A DNA stretch of 34,493 nucleotides, taken from assembly GCF_000220565.1 (NCBI RefSeq), contig NZ_AFPM01000284.1, positions 1-34,493 on the forward strand, given 5' to 3'. Positions 25,715-32,804 of the stretch are shown in pieces (positions within the stretch are counted from its first letter, which is position 1; every line of letters begins with the position of its first letter). Below the pieces are notes generated by a model, which was given only the letters and a program-made list of their open reading frames with translations, made no database searches and had not been told where the DNA came from. The position numbers and the translations under genes were made by a program. The stretch is from Oceanicola sp. S124 (GTDB lineage: Bacteria; Pseudomonadota; Alphaproteobacteria; Rhodobacterales; Rhodobacteraceae).

Positions 25715-26797
25715 TCACCGGTTGTTCGAGAAGGTGAAGAGGGACTGCAGGGCGAACATCACGCGATCCAGCAGGAAGCCGATCACGCCGATGGTCAGCA
25801 CCGCGACCATGATCCTGGCGAGCGAGCTGGAAGAGCCGTTCTGGAACTCGTCCCAGACGAACTTCCCAAGGCCGGGGTTCTGGGCCAGCATCTCGGCCGC
25901 GATCAGGACCATCCAGCCGACACCGAGCGACAGGCGCAGGCCGGTGAAGATCAGCGGCAGCGCCGAGGGCAGCACCAGCTTGGTGATCTTCGACCAGGTG
26001 CCCATCTTCAGCACCTTCGACACGCTGATCAGGTCCTTGTCGATCGAGGCCACGCCAAGCGCGGTGTTGATCAGCGTCGGCCAGAGAGAGCACAGCGTGA
26101 CGGTGATGGCCGAGACCAGGAAGCTTTTCGCAAACAGCCCGTCATTGGTGGTGTAGACCGCCGAGACGACCATGGTGACGATGGGCAGCCAGGCCAGCGG
26201 GCTGACCGGCTTGAAGATCTGGATGATCGGGTTCAGCGCCGCATTGGCGGTGACCGACAGACCGGCGGCGATGCCCAGCGGAATGGCGACGGCCGAGGCG
26301 ATCAGGAAGCCGAAGAACACCGTCTTGATCGAGGTCCAGATCTGCGCGTAGTAGCTGGGCGCGCCGGTATAGGGGATCTCCTTCACCTTTTCCGGCTGGC
26401 CGTTGGCGATGAACCTCTCGTTGCGCGCATCGACGCGCTCCTGGAACGCGCGGCGGTCGGCGGCGGTCTGGATGGCGCTTTCGTGCAGCTGCACGGCTTC
26501 GGTCCAGACCTGCGCCGGTCCGGGCACGGCCCCGAGAGAGGTCTGCACGCGGGGCGCCAGGGTGCCCCAGAGGGTCAGGAAGACCGCGATGGCCAGCAGC
26601 GGCACACCCAGCAGACGCCAGATGTCGCGGGCCTGGGCCTTGGGGTTGTCGCCGGCGGCGGCCTTCAGGATCGGGGTGATCCAGGCGAGGCCCAACACCT
26701 GAAGCCATTTGTCGATGGCATTGATGCGGGTGAAAAGCTTGGCGCGACGGGCCTCGCGGGCCTCTTTGCGCGCAAAATCGGGATCGACAGTGGTCAT
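25715..26797 (-). CDS. nrtB: Nitrate ABC transporter permease
   Basis: A 360-residue inner-membrane permease of the NrtB/SsuC/TauC group. Hydrophobic segments are visible near residues 63-85, about 160-190 and across the C-terminal half; the coupling-loop region LVLPSALPLIFTGLRLSLG, which docks with the ATPase, is near residues 285-305. The N-terminus has an unusually long charged cytoplasmic extension (about residues 1-60) and an inserted polar loop (about 95-150) before the core domain. ATG at 26797 is chosen because AAGGAGA lies 7-13 bases upstream; reading further to 26878 would add an Arg/Pro-rich stretch lacking family features. It lies 244 bases after nrtA. Confidence 0.93.
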   Translation of the reverse strand: MTTVDPDFARKEAREARRAKLFTRINAIDKWLQVLGLAWITPILKAAAGDNPKAQARDIWRLLGVPLLAIAVFLTLWGTLAPRVQTSLGAVPGPAQVWTEAVQLHESAIQTAADRRAFQERVDARNERFIANGQPEKVKEIPYTGAPSYYAQIWTSIKTVFFGFLIASAVAIPLGIAAGLSVTANAALNPIIQIFKPVSPLAWLPIVTMVVSAVYTTNDGLFAKSFLVSAITVTLCSLWPTLINTALGVASIDKDLISVSKVLKMGTWSKITKLVLPSALPLIFTGLRLSLGVGWMVLIAAEMLAQNPGLGKFVWDEFQNGSSSSLARIMVAVLTIGVIGFLLDRVMFALQSLFTFSNNR

Positions 26798-26847
26798 GCG
26801 TCTTCTCCTTGATCTGCGGGAGGGCCCGCGAGGTCGGTCTGGTGTCC

Positions 26848-26894
26848 GGTTGGCAGGGCACGCACCCCTGCGGGGCATCGCCCGACCGCCAACC
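26848..26894 (-). other. Intergenic stem-loop nearest nrtB
   Basis: GGTTGGC (26848-26854) pairs with GCCAACC (26888-26894), enclosing smaller GC-rich stems. It is the last of three hairpins met by transcription between nrtA and nrtB and ends about 50 bases before the nrtB start codon. There is no T run, so RNA protection or modulation of downstream expression fits better than termination. Confidence 0.5.
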
Positions 26895-26981
26895 CTTTCA
26901 TTTCATTTCGTATTCAAGGATTCGCGCGAAGCCGGGGGTTGCCTGTTTCAAGCTTTCCCGGGGCTCCGCCCGTGATTGGCC

Positions 26982-27004
26982 CGAAAGGTCCCCCGGACCT
27001 TTCG
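26982..27004 (-). other. Perfect 10-bp stem-loop, second of two abutting hairpins after nrtA
   Basis: CGAAAGGTCC and GGACCTTTCG are perfect inverted repeats with a 3-base loop. It directly abuts the next hairpin (27005-27032) with no base in between. In transcription order it follows that hairpin. It may act as partial terminator or 3'-end stabiliser for a short nrtA message. Confidence 0.6.
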
Positions 27005-27032
27005 CCTGTCCCCCGAAGTCTCGGGGGACAGG
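27005..27032 (-). terminator. Perfect 12-bp stem-loop just after nrtA, probable partial terminator/mRNA stabiliser
   Basis: CCTGTCCCCCGA (27005-27016) and TCGGGGGACAGG (27021-27032) form a perfect 12-bp stem with a 4-base loop, 9 bases beyond the nrtA stop. There is no T run after it, because another hairpin follows immediately, so a rho-independent terminator is not proven. Such hairpins after periplasmic-receptor genes commonly raise receptor mRNA relative to permease mRNA. Confidence 0.6.
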
Positions 27033-27041
27033 TACGGTCAA

Positions 27042-28409
27042 TCACCCCTGAACCTCATTGCCGACGACAACCTGCTCGCCCTTCAGGCCGATCGGCAGGC
27101 TTTCCAGGTAGGCGTTCGGGGCTTTGCCGTCGTAGCCGATGCCGTCGATCACGTCAGAGGCAGGGGTCGGCGCCTTGTAGCCATCGCTGTCCCAGGGGAA
27201 GTCGGCTTCATTGGCCAGGCCCTCTTCCACCAGCAGGCGGGCGGCCTCCAGGTAGATCTCGGGCTTGTAGACCGACTTGGCGACCTCGTCGTACCAGCTG
27301 TCCGGCTTGGCCTCGGGGATCTGGCCCCAGCGACGCATCTGGGTCAGGTACCAGACCGCGTCCGAGTAGAAGGGATAGGTGGCGTTGTAGCGGAAGAAGA
27401 CGTTGAAGTCGGGGACCTCGCGGGTGTCGCCCTTCTCGTATTCGAAGGTGCCGGTCATCGAGTTGGCGATGACCTCGTAATCCGCGCCGACGTATTCGGG
27501 ACGCGACAGGATTTCCACGGCCTCGGGGCGGTTGGCGTTGTCGTTCTCGTCCAGCCACTGTGCGGCGCGGATCAGCGCCTTGGTCACGGCCAGCGTGGTA
27601 TTGGGGTTCTCTTCGGCGAAGGCGGCGGAGATGCCGAAGACCTTTTCCGGGTTGTTCTTCCACAGCTCGTAATCGGTGATCACCGGCACGCCGATGCCCT
27701 TGAAAACCGCCTGCTGGTTCCACGGCTCACCCACGCAGTAGCCCGAGATGGTGCCGGCTTCCAGCGTGGCGGGCATCTGCGGCGGCGGGGTGACCGACAG
27801 GAAGGCCTCGGCGCCGATCTGGCCGGTGACGTTCTCGGGCGAGTAATAGCCGGGCTCGATGCCACCGGCGGCCAGCCAGTAGCGCAGCTCGTAGTTGTGG
27901 GTCGAGACGGGGAAGACCATGCCCATGTTGAAGGGCTTGCCCTGGGCGTTGAAGCTCTCGATCACCGGCTTCAGGTGGGAGGCGGAAATCGGATGCGCGA
28001 TCTTGCCGTCCGCGTCGGTTTCCAGGCCGGGCTTCATCATCTCCCAGACTTCATTGGAAACGGTGATGCCGTTGCCGTTCAGGTCCATCGAGAAGGGGGT
28101 GATGATATGCGCCTCGGTGCCGTAGCCGATGGTCGCGGCCAGCGGCTGGCCGGCCAGCATGTGGGCGCCATCCAGGGTGCCCGAGATCACGCCATCCAGC
28201 AGCACCTTCCAGTTGGCCTGGGCTTCCAGCGTGACGAAGAGGCCCTCATCGTCGAAGAAGCCCTGCTCATAGGCGACGGCCAGCGGCGCCATGTCGGTCA
28301 GCTTGATGAAGCCGAAGGTCAGCACGTCCTTTTCCAGGTCGAGCATTTCGGCACTGGCGGGCGCGACCATGGCGGTCGTGGCGGCCAGAGAGAGAAGAAG
28401 TCGCTTCAT
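27042..28409 (-). CDS. nrtA: Nitrate-binding periplasmic protein of the ABC transporter
   Basis: A 455-residue exported receptor. [20 protein letters not shown] (1-20) is a Sec signal peptide; the mature part has NrtA landmarks [17 protein letters not shown]-type [10 protein letters not shown] and [12 protein letters not shown]. It binds nitrate (and possibly nitrite) and delivers it to NrtB. ATG at 28409 gives the signal peptide directly; the extension to 28499 would run through the regulatory leader and is rejected. The gene starts about 60 bases after a leader terminator that NasT probably controls, and is followed by three strong hairpins before nrtB. It is a paralogue of NasS encoded just upstream, which lacks a signal peptide. 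Confidence 0.95.
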   Translation of the reverse strand: MKRLLLSLAATTAMVAPASAEMLDLEKDVLTFGFIKLTDMAPLAVAYEQGFFDDEGLFVTLEAQANWKVLLDGVISGTLDGAHMLAGQPLAATIGYGTEAHIITPFSMDLNGNGITVSNEVWEMMKPGLETDADGKIAHPISASHLKPVIESFNAQGKPFNMGMVFPVSTHNYELRYWLAAGGIEPGYYSPENVTGQIGAEAFLSVTPPPQMPATLEAGTISGYCVGEPWNQQAVFKGIGVPVITDYELWKNNPEKVFGISAAFAEENPNTTLAVTKALIRAAQWLDENDNANRPEAVEILSRPEYVGADYEVIANSMTGTFEYEKGDTREVPDFNVFFRYNATYPFYSDAVWYLTQMRRWGQIPEAKPDSWYDEVAKSVYKPEIYLEAARLLVEEGLANEADFPWDSDGYKAPTPASDVIDGIGYDGKAPNAYLESLPIGLKGEQVVVGNEVQG

Positions 28410-28432
28410 TTCATACCCCGTCTTTGTTTCTG

Positions 28433-28460
28433 GCCCGGGGTTGGTTTCAATCTCCCGGGC
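28433..28460 (-). other. Stem-loop between leader terminator and nrtA start
   Basis: GCCCGGG at 28433-28439 and CCCGGGC at 28454-28460 are inverted repeats with a 14-base loop, 24-51 bases upstream of the nrtA ATG. It lies outside the ribosome site and may protect the processed 5' end. Function is inference. Confidence 0.4.
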
Positions 28461-28467
28461 GAACACG

Positions 28468-28518
28468 AAAAGCCACTCTGACAGACCGGATGGAGGCATC
28501 CGGATGTCGAGCGGCTTT
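28468..28518 (-). terminator. Leader intrinsic terminator upstream of nrtA
   Basis: On the minus-strand RNA, AAAGCCGCTC (28518-28509) pairs with GAGTGGCTTT (28478-28469) with one G-U pair, then GACA pairs with TGTC, and at the tip CCGGATG pairs with CATCCGG around a CCTC loop. This gives about 21 pairs with a small internal loop. The stem runs straight into a U-rich end (CUUUUCGUGUU). The 5' arm is shared with the hexaloop hairpin at 28508-28523, so the two structures exclude each other. Confidence 0.7.
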
Positions 28519-28542
28519 GCTCAGTCGAACCCAATCAGTGGG
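28508..28542 (-). promoter_or_regulatory. ANTAR-type antiterminator RNA element (probable NasT target)
   Basis: The minus-strand RNA forms TGAGC-AAAGCC-GCTCG at 28523-28508, a 5-bp stem with a six-base loop having A at position 1 and G at position 4. This is the loop signature recognised by ANTAR-domain antiterminators. Its 3' half is the 5' arm of the terminator at 28468-28518. Six bases upstream, CCCACTGATTGGG (28542-28530) can form a second small hairpin whose loop starts A-C-T-G, close to but not exactly a canonical hexaloop. The layout between nasTS and nrtA is what NasT control requires. Binding is inferred, not shown. Confidence 0.65.
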
Positions 28543-28577
28543 AGAAAGTCGTCAGGTGGGCGCCATTGCCTGCCTGT

Positions 28578-28597
28578 GATCCCGAAGGTGCGGGATC
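28578..28597 (-). other. 7-bp stem-loop early in the nasS-nrtA gap
   Basis: GATCCCG and CGGGATC pair perfectly around a six-base loop (CACCTT in the RNA), about 90 bases after the nasS stop. The loop lacks the A1/G4 bases of ANTAR targets and no U run follows, so it may be a transcript-end or protection hairpin for nasTS. The rest of the gap 28598-28685 is A/T-richer and probably includes the nrtA promoter, but no clear -35/-10 was found. Confidence 0.4.
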
Positions 28598-28685
28598 GGC
28601 GGCGTTCGCGCAAAGGTTCGGTGACAATTCGCGGTGTTTTTGGCGTGCCAGACAGAAGCTGCCGAAAAATGCGCCAGGTTTTCGC

Positions 28686-29870
28686 CTATTTGCCGCGCGA
28701 CGGCTCAAAAACGCGGCCATCGAAGAAGGAATCGGGCAGCAGCGACAGCTGCCCATGGGCCGAGGCGATGGAGGTTTCGGCGGTGACGGCGCCCTCGATC
28801 TTGGCCGAAGCGCCGGGCAGATCGGCCTCCGAGCCGACAAGGGCGGCGCGGTGCAGGTCGCTGCGGAAGGCGCCGCCGCCGGCGCGCAGGGCGGCGTCGC
28901 GGTCCAGCCCGGTGCGGGCCGCCAGCTGATGTGCGATCCATTCCGCCTGGCTGCGCCAGGGGAAGGTCGCACAGCCCTTGTGGAAGCCGACGAAACCGAG
29001 GGTCTCGCGCGTGTCGCCGCGCCCGTTGATCACCATGCGCCCGGACAGCGAGCGTTCCAGCACCTCGACGGGCAGGTTCAGGTATTCGGGCCGCGACAGC
29101 AGCTCGGCGGCCAGGCCGCGCGAGTCGGGCTCGGCCAGCCAGCGCCCGGCGCGCCAGCAGGCGCGGATCAGGCGGCCCAGCAGCGCCTCTTCGCTTTCCG
29201 CCCAGTCGGTACGGGCGGCCAGCACCTTCTCGGGGGCAAAATTCCAGATCGCCTTGCCGGGCAACAGCAGTTCTCCGGCGCCGTTTTCCACGGTGATGCT
29301 GCCCCAGGGTTCACCGACGCAGAAGGCGTCGATCTCTCCGGCGGCCATGGCATCGGCCATCAGAGGAGGCGGCACGGTGCGGATCGACACGCTCTGCGGT
29401 GCGGGCAGGCCGAGGGCCGACAGCCAGTAGTAAAGCAGTTCGGCGTGCATCGAGAAGGGGAAGGGCACCCCGATGCGCAGCGGGGCATCGGCGGGCTTGG
29501 CACGGATCAGCGCCTCTCCGGCGGCGCGGGCATCGTGGAAGGCAAAGTCATGGCCCACCTCGCGCAGCCGTGCGGCGAGCGCGTTCGAGACGCCGATCAC
29601 CGTGCCGTTGACCGACAGAACCGAGACCGCCGAGAGCGCCGCACCGGTGCCCCCCAGCCCAAGCGCAGAGGCAACCGGCACCGGCGAGAGCATATGCGCC
29701 GCCTCGACCCGGCCAAAGACCAGCATGTCGCGCAGGGACGACCACGAGGGCGCCTTGACCAGCTCCAGCGCGATGCCCTCTTCGGCGGCAAAGCCCATTT
29801 CCTGCGCGGCGATCAGCGGCGCGGCATCGACCAGCGGGATAAACCCGACATTCAGGCTGACCGCCTTCAT
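28686..29870 (-). CDS. nasS: Nitrate-sensing regulatory protein NasS
   Basis: A 394-residue cytoplasmic relative of NrtA: it begins MKAVSLNVGFIPLVDAAPLI with no signal peptide and shares landmarks with NrtA, including AHMLSPVPVA, FCVGEPWGS, LLSRPEYLNL and GRGDTRE. In Azotobacter and Paracoccus, NasS binds NasT and holds it inactive until nitrate or nitrite is bound. The ATG overlaps the nasT stop as ATGA, so sensor and antiterminator are made together. Unlike most CmpA/NrtA-like proteins it ends with a short basic tail (EPSRGK). Confusion with a second transport receptor is unlikely given the missing signal and the nasT coupling. Confidence 0.92.
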   Translation of the reverse strand: MKAVSLNVGFIPLVDAAPLIAAQEMGFAAEEGIALELVKAPSWSSLRDMLVFGRVEAAHMLSPVPVASALGLGGTGAALSAVSVLSVNGTVIGVSNALAARLREVGHDFAFHDARAAGEALIRAKPADAPLRIGVPFPFSMHAELLYYWLSALGLPAPQSVSIRTVPPPLMADAMAAGEIDAFCVGEPWGSITVENGAGELLLPGKAIWNFAPEKVLAARTDWAESEEALLGRLIRACWRAGRWLAEPDSRGLAAELLSRPEYLNLPVEVLERSLSGRMVINGRGDTRETLGFVGFHKGCATFPWRSQAEWIAHQLAARTGLDRDAALRAGGGAFRSDLHRAALVGSEADLPGASAKIEGAVTAETSIASAHGQLSLLPDSFFDGRVFEPSRGK

Positions 29871-30451
29871 CCCAGAAGCCCCGCAGCGGTGACCAGCGCC
29901 TGCGCCACATCGGCAACCCGGCGGTTCTGGTCCATGGCGGTCTTGCGCAGCAGGGCATAGGCCTCGTCCTCGCCCATGCCGCGCGCCTTCATCAAGAGAC
30001 CCTTGGCGCGGTCGATCACCTTGCGCTCTTCCAGCGCGCGCTTGGTGGCGGCCAGTTCGTTGCGCATCCGCTGGAACATGTTGAAGCGCGCCACGGCGGC
30101 ATCCATCACCGGCTTCACCCGGTCCGGCTGCAGCCCGGCCACCACGTAGGCCGAGACCCCGGCCTCGATCGCGGCGCGGGTCAGCCCGTCGTCGCTCTGG
30201 TCCACGAACATGGCGACGGGGCGCTCCAGCGGGCCCGAGGCCAGTGTCAGCTCTTCCAGCATGTCGCGCGAGGGGTTGGCGATATCCACCAGTACCATGT
30301 CGGGGTTATGCGCCTTCACCCGCCGGGCCAGCCCGGTGACCTCGGCGATGACGTGGATGTCGTAATCCCCCGCCTCGGCCAGGCTGTCGACGATCAGCAT
30401 GGCGCGGTCACGGTCCGGCTCGACGACGATGATGGAAAGCTTGTCCGACAT
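29867..30451 (-). CDS. nasT: ANTAR-domain transcription antiterminator NasT
   Basis: A 194-residue protein: receiver-like domain (1-120) and C-terminal ANTAR RNA-binding domain (about 130-190, ERKVIDRAKGLLMKARGM then EAYALLRKTAMDQNRR). D56 is at the phospho-acceptor position (VLVDIANPSRD), but the conserved receiver lysine is absent (SAYVVAGLQ), consistent with control by NasS binding rather than phosphorylation. It should bind hexaloop hairpins in the nas leader and prevent termination. ATG at 30451 has CGGGAG just upstream. The longer reading to 30949 crosses the divergent promoter and opposes the methyltransferase gene, so it is rejected. It is the first gene of the regulatory pair. Confidence 0.94.
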   Translation of the reverse strand: MSDKLSIIVVEPDRDRAMLIVDSLAEAGDYDIHVIAEVTGLARRVKAHNPDMVLVDIANPSRDMLEELTLASGPLERPVAMFVDQSDDGLTRAAIEAGVSAYVVAGLQPDRVKPVMDAAVARFNMFQRMRNELAATKRALEERKVIDRAKGLLMKARGMGEDEAYALLRKTAMDQNRRVADVAQALVTAAGLLG

Positions 30452-30591
30452 GCTCCCGACATGGCGGCAGAGCAGGGCGCTTGTAAACAGAAACGATGCG
30501 GCAGCGCGGCAAGAGCCCCCCGGCCCCCGCCGCGCCCTGCTGAAAAAGGTGGCGCGCGAGCCCGTGCAGCAAGGCGCCCCGGGGCCAACAC

Positions 30592-30606
30592 TTAATGGTT
30601 GATTAA
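30592..30606. promoter_or_regulatory. Perfect CtrA-like box in the nasT-methyltransferase divergent region
   Basis: TTAATGGTTGATTAA is an exact TTAA-N7-TTAA, the CtrA recognition pattern, inside a short A/T-rich island in otherwise very GC-rich DNA. It ends 97 bases before the methyltransferase ATG and begins 140 bases from the nasT ATG in the 252-bp gap 30452-30703. It probably marks the promoter of one of the two divergent genes. The remainder of the gap shows GC-rich sequence with no clear sigma-70 or sigma-54 promoter. Confidence 0.5.
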
Positions 30607-30703
30607 ATTTGATGCGACGATTTGGGGACGTTGTGGGCGGGGGCCTTTGGCCTAGGCTTTTGCCACGCCCTGTTGGGGCGGGTAGCGCGTGAAAGGGTTC
30701 CCC

Positions 30704-31632
30704 ATGCAGATACTGGATCACCCCCCGATGACCTGGCGCGAGGATCAGCGCGTCGCCTGGCCGATGAAGAAGCTGGGACATGCCCAGCTGGGCGCCCGCG
30801 AGGGGGCCATGCTGTACTACCTGGCCCGAGACTGGGCCTCGGGCGCGCGTCCGCTGGTCGAGCTGGGCTCGTTCCTTGGCGGGTCGGCCTCGCTGACCGG
30901 CGCGGGGCTGAAGGACAACCCGCTGTGGAACGGCCAGACGAAACTGCATTGCTTCGATATCTTCGAGGCGAAATACGGCAACATGGCCGAGTTCATCCGC
31001 ACCCGCGTCGATCCCGATTTCGAAGCGGGGCAGAATTTCCAGTATCTCTTCGATGCCCAGACCGCCGAGGTCTCAGAGGCGATCGAGGTGCATCGCGGCG
31101 ACCTGATGCAGGCCAGCTGGAGTGGCGGAGAGATCGACATGCTGTTCGTCGACATCGCCAAGACGCCGGACCTGAACCGCATCACCCTGCAACGCTTCCT
31201 GCCCGCCCTCAGGGTCGAGACGGGGCTGCTGGTGAACCAGGATTTCCACAATCCGGACAACCCCTGGATCCATACCTCGCTGGGCTTCCTGTCCAGCCAC
31301 TTCGAGCTGATCGAGCCGCGCGCCGATGATTCCATCCTGCTGCGCCTTGTCCGTCCGATCCCGCCAGAGGCGCTGCGCGAGGCCGGGCGCTTCGAGGACC
31401 TGCCGGACGAAGAAGCGATGAACCGGGTCAACCGGCTGATGTCGCTGCTGCGCCAGAACGATGCCGAACCCGCTATGTCGAGCTGGTCCGCGCCCGGCTG
31501 CAGATTCGCGCCGGCAACCGCGCGGCGGGGCGCGCCACGGTCGAGGCGGCGCTGGCCCGCTACGGCGAGGGGGATCCCAAGACCGATTTCTTCTGGAAGC
31601 GGCGGGCAGACTCGGTGCAGGCGCTGGCGTGA
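30704..31632 (+). pseudogene. SAM-dependent methyltransferase-like protein with apparent -1 frameshift near its C-terminus
   Basis: The first 255 or so residues (MQILDHPPMTWREDQR...) read as a class I methyltransferase-like protein, with LVELGSFLGGSASL as the SAM-binding loop and DMLFVDIAKTPDL as the acidic strand. In the first frame, sequence after 31471 becomes Arg/Ser/Pro-rich with no coding character. In the frame one base back, from 31472 to a TGA at 31630-31632, it continues naturally as RYVELVRARLQIRAG...TDFFWKRRADSVQALA. Restoring one C in the CCC run at 31469-31471 joins the two into about 309 residues. This is either a real one-base deletion or a sequencing error. AAAGGG precedes the ATG at 30704. 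Substrate unknown. Confidence 0.75.
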
Positions 31633-31668
31633 CCCCAGCGGCCTGATCTCACTGACCTGATCCACCGG

Positions 31669-31684
31669 CCTGCGGGCGCGCAGG
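31669..31684 (+). terminator. Possible terminator stem after the methyltransferase gene
   Basis: CCTGCG-GGCG-CGCAGG is a perfect 6-bp stem with a 4-base loop, 37 bases after the methyltransferase stop and 75 before pirin. No T run follows, so termination is uncertain. Confidence 0.3.
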
Positions 31685-31758
31685 ATCACTGTGCGCCCCC
31701 GGGCAGTTCCCGCGCAGCCATTTCGGGTTATCTTCCTTGCAACAGGAGGACCCGAAAG

Positions 31759-32736
31759 ATGAGCTGGAACCCCGATCACCTGCTGACCGACCCCGACCTT
31801 GTCGCCGCCTCGGCGCTGGAAACCGTGCTGGTGCCGCGCGCCCGCGACATCGGCGGCTTCGAGGTGCGCCGCGCCCTGCCCGCGCCGAAGCGGCAGATGG
31901 TCGGCCCCTTCATCTTCTTCGACCAGATGGGCCCGGCAGAGCTGCTGACCGGCGAAAGGATCGACGTGCGCCCGCATCCCCATATCGGGCTGGGCACCGT
32001 TACCTACCTCTATGACGGGGTGTTCCATCACCGCGACTCGGTCGGCTCGGACCAGCTGATCCGGCCCGGCGACGTCAACTGGATGGTGGCAGGGCGCGGC
32101 GTCAGCCACTCCGAACGCTCGCCCTCGGCCGAGGCGGGCGGGCCGCTCTACGGTATCCAGACCTGGATGGCCTTGCCCAGCCGGGACGAGGACCGCGCCC
32201 CGGAGTTCGAGCACCACCCCAAGGCCAGCCTGCCGATGCTCGAGGCGCATGGCATCTCGGCGCGGCTGATCCTGGGCACTGCCTTCGACGAAACCGCTCC
32301 GGCGACGCTGTTCTCGGAAACCTTCTACCTGGACGTGACGCTGGCGCCCGGCGCCGCCTTCCCCCTGCCCGACGATCACGAGGATCGCGGGCTGCATGTC
32401 ACCCACGGCAGCCTCGAGGTGGCCGGGCAAAGCTTCGAGGCCGGGCGGATGATGGTCTTTCGCCCCGGCGACCGGATCTCGGTCCGCGCCGGGCAGAAGG
32501 GCGCGCGGTTCCTCGCCCTCGGCGGCGCCACCCTGCCCGAACCGCGCTACATCTGGTGGAACTTCGTCTCGTCCTCGCCCGAGAAGATCGAGGCCGCCAA
32601 GCTGGACTGGCGGCGCGGCGACTGGGGCCGCGGGCTGTTCGACCTGCCCGCCGGCGATACGGCAGAGTTCATCGAGGCGCCCGAGGATCGGCCCGGGCGG
32701 ATGACCCCGATGCAGGCCGGCCCGCGCGGCGGTTGA
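31759..32736 (+). CDS. Pirin family protein (cupin)
   Basis: A 325-residue bicupin. The metal-binding set of pirins is visible as H73 and H75 (PHPHIG), H117 and E119 (GVSHSE), with the conserved PFIFFDQMGP just before. Pirins bind iron and some act as quercetin dioxygenases or as redox-sensing partners of other proteins; the sequence does not reveal which. AGGAGG lies 11-16 bases before the ATG. The C-terminal part (WNFVSSSPEKIEAAKLDWRRG) is the usual pirin C-terminal segment. It stands between the methyltransferase gene and ada, transcribed in the same direction, without overlap. Confidence 0.92.
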   Translation: MSWNPDHLLTDPDLVAASALETVLVPRARDIGGFEVRRALPAPKRQMVGPFIFFDQMGPAELLTGERIDVRPHPHIGLGTVTYLYDGVFHHRDSVGSDQLIRPGDVNWMVAGRGVSHSERSPSAEAGGPLYGIQTWMALPSRDEDRAPEFEHHPKASLPMLEAHGISARLILGTAFDETAPATLFSETFYLDVTLAPGAAFPLPDDHEDRGLHVTHGSLEVAGQSFEAGRMMVFRPGDRISVRAGQKGARFLALGGATLPEPRYIWWNFVSSSPEKIEAAKLDWRRGDWGRGLFDLPAGDTAEFIEAPEDRPGRMTPMQAGPRGG

Positions 32737-32804
32737 GGCGGGTTTCCGCAATAGCCGCCCGATTTCCGGCGCCAGCCCGGGGCCGGATCGGCTAGCCTGC
32801 GGCC

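Noticed and set aside
23430-26156. A 908-codon open frame on the plus strand opposite nirB, globin and nrtCD
   Set aside because: High third-position GC leaves few antisense stops. The sequence opposite shows convincing family motifs on the minus strand across the whole span, while this frame is Arg/His/Gly/Gln-rich with no domain.
26798-27041. Small ORFs on the plus strand in the nrtA-nrtB gap
   Set aside because: No ribosome sites, overlap with strong hairpins and neighbouring genes, and biased composition; the gap is better explained as RNA structure.
28578-28597. Seven-bp hexaloop hairpin considered as the first ANTAR hairpin
   Set aside because: In the transcribed strand its loop is CACCTT, without A1 and G4, and it lies about 35 bases from the shared hairpin; the 28530-28542 stem is closer and fits better.
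28638-28680. Possible sigma-54 promoters in the nasS-nrtA gap
   Set aside because: TGGCACG is present but lacks a GC at the -12 position, and the other TGGC candidate has the wrong spacing.
30632-30673. Possible sigma-54 promoter (TGGC...TTGC) before the methyltransferase
   Set aside because: The GG-to-GC distance is 11 bases rather than the strict 10, so it is unlikely to function.
31472-31660. C-terminal continuation of the methyltransferase in its first frame
   Set aside because: Arg/Ser/Pro-rich, no coding character; the neighbouring frame reads as an ordinary helical C-terminus.
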